In this document: positions 4,666 through 5,199 of the stretch, in pieces
Layout of the letters: each line of letters begins with the position of its first letter
Position numbering within the stretch: position 1 is the first letter of the stretch
From: Deltaproteobacteria bacterium
GTDB lineage: Bacteria; Desulfobacterota; Syntrophia; Syntrophales; UBA5619
Direction: 5' to 3'
Length of the DNA stretch: 5,199 bases
NCBI GenBank assembly: GCA_026388345.1
Contig: JAPLJY010000274.1
Location: 1 to 5,199, forward strand
Notes under the pieces: generated by a model
What the model was told of the DNA's origin: nothing
The model's database searches: none
What the model saw: only the letters and a program-made list of their open reading frames with translations
Program-made: the position numbers and the translations under genes

Positions 4666-5199
4666 ATGAAAATCGATGCTCTGTTCAAGACAATCCTGAC
4701 GATTCTGTGTCTGGCCATTCCGGTCGCACTTGTGCCGGCGCCGGTGAATGCCGCGCCCGTCACGCTCACCTACGCGAACTTCCCGCCGGCCTCGACCTTC
4801 CCCTGCGTCCAGATGGAGCGGTGGGTCAAGGAGATCGAGAAACGGACGAACGGCCAGGTGAAGATCAACACCTTCCCCGGCGGGACGCTGCTTCCGGCCA
4901 AGAACATCTTCGACGGCGTCATCGCCGGGACGGCCGACATCGGGAACTTCGCGATGAGCTACCAACCGGGGCGGTTTCCCGTCTCGGAGGCGGTGGATCT
5001 GCCGCTCGGCTTCCCGAACGCCCGCGTGGCGAGCCTCGTCCTCACCGACCTGATCGACAAGTACAAACCGAAGGAGTTCGAGAAGGTGAAGATCCTGACG
5101 CTGTTCACCTGCCCGCCGGCGGATTTCATGACGAGCAAACCCGTCCGGACGCTGAAGGACCTGAAGGGAATGGAACTCCGCGTCTCCGGGACCGGCGCC
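4666..5199 (+). CDS. dctP: TRAP transporter solute receptor, DctP family, N-terminal part
   Basis: 178 codons run to the right edge without a stop, roughly half of a family protein (about 330-360 residues). AAAGGAGG (4652-4659), six bases before the ATG, fixes the start. Residues 1-29 are a Sec signal peptide: MKIDALFK, a hydrophobic core (9-23), and VNA as cleavage site before APVTLTYANF. The mature chain shows the family pattern: a first beta strand VTLTYAN (32-38), a long helix VQMERWVKEIEKRTNGQVKI (48-67), FPGGTLLP (70-77), FDGVIAGTADIGNF (82-95), and LKDLKGMELRVSGTGA (163-178). Arg172 there corresponds to the conserved arginine that binds the ligand carboxylate in TRAP receptors. The protein works in the periplasm and passes an organic acid to a DctQ/DctM membrane pair, expected to the right of the window. 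Being downstream of paaK-iorAB, it may carry an aryl acid or aryl-keto acid, but this is inference from position. It is 223 bases from iorB, so co-transcription is uncertain. Confidence 0.92.
   Translation, partial: MKIDALFKTILTILCLAIPVALVPAPVNAAPVTLTYANFPPASTFPCVQMERWVKEIEKRTNGQVKINTFPGGTLLPAKNIFDGVIAGTADIGNFAMSYQPGRFPVSEAVDLPLGFPNARVASLVLTDLIDKYKPKEFEKVKILTLFTCPPADFMTSKPVRTLKDLKGMELRVSGTGA

Noticed and set aside
1..5199. CRISPR array, tRNA, rRNA or insertion sequence
   Set aside because: No regularly spaced repeats, cloverleaf or rRNA-like segments, or transposase motifs were seen in either strand.

Overview
The window looks like chromosomal DNA of a high-GC anaerobic bacterium. My best guess is a Desulfobacterota / former Deltaproteobacteria lineage such as the Syntrophobacterales-type syntrophs or sulfate reducers. 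The reasons are the pairing of a ferredoxin-dependent 2-oxoacid oxidoreductase (IorAB) with an AMP-forming arylacetate-CoA ligase (PaaK family), a DctP-type TRAP solute receptor, and an ABC-type glycerol-3-phosphate/sugar receptor. The taxon is inferred from gene content only.

Layout. 1-248 (minus strand): N-terminal part of a UgpB-like ABC substrate-binding protein, running off the left edge. 249-502: A/T-richer divergent intergenic region with a 9-bp perfect dyad (351-377). 503-1792 (+): a phenylacetate-CoA ligase family protein, paaK-like. 1793-2112: a 320-bp gap that is not empty. It holds a perfect-but-one-base inverted repeat (1813-1839), a 24-codon leader ORF with its own Shine-Dalgarno sequence and three consecutive Trp codons (1874-1948), and a strong intrinsic terminator (1976-2009), then a second hairpin just before iorA. 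2113-3948 (+): iorA. 3945-4442 (+): iorB, overlapping iorA by ATGA. 4443-4665: a nested palindromic element (4468-4592) and a small hairpin. 4666-5199 (+): N-terminal part of a DctP-family TRAP receptor, running off the right edge.

How it fits together. IorAB interconverts indolepyruvate (or other arylpyruvates) and arylacetyl-CoA with ferredoxin and CO2. A PaaK-type ligase makes arylacetyl-CoA from arylacetate, CoA and ATP. Between them lies what reads as a classical ribosome-mediated tryptophan attenuator: a short peptide with Trp-Trp-Trp, alternative pairings that can be drawn by hand, and a terminator ahead of iorA. Attenuation of this kind switches genes ON when charged tRNA-Trp is scarce. 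That is the opposite of what a purely catabolic IorAB would need, and it suggests that here PaaK + IorAB run in the biosynthetic direction: indoleacetate -> indoleacetyl-CoA -> indolepyruvate -> tryptophan by transamination. The TRAP receptor downstream may import the aryl acid or aryl-keto acid. This tryptophan-gated salvage module is the main result of the window. The attenuator parts are seen in the sequence; the direction of flux and the transported substrate are inference.
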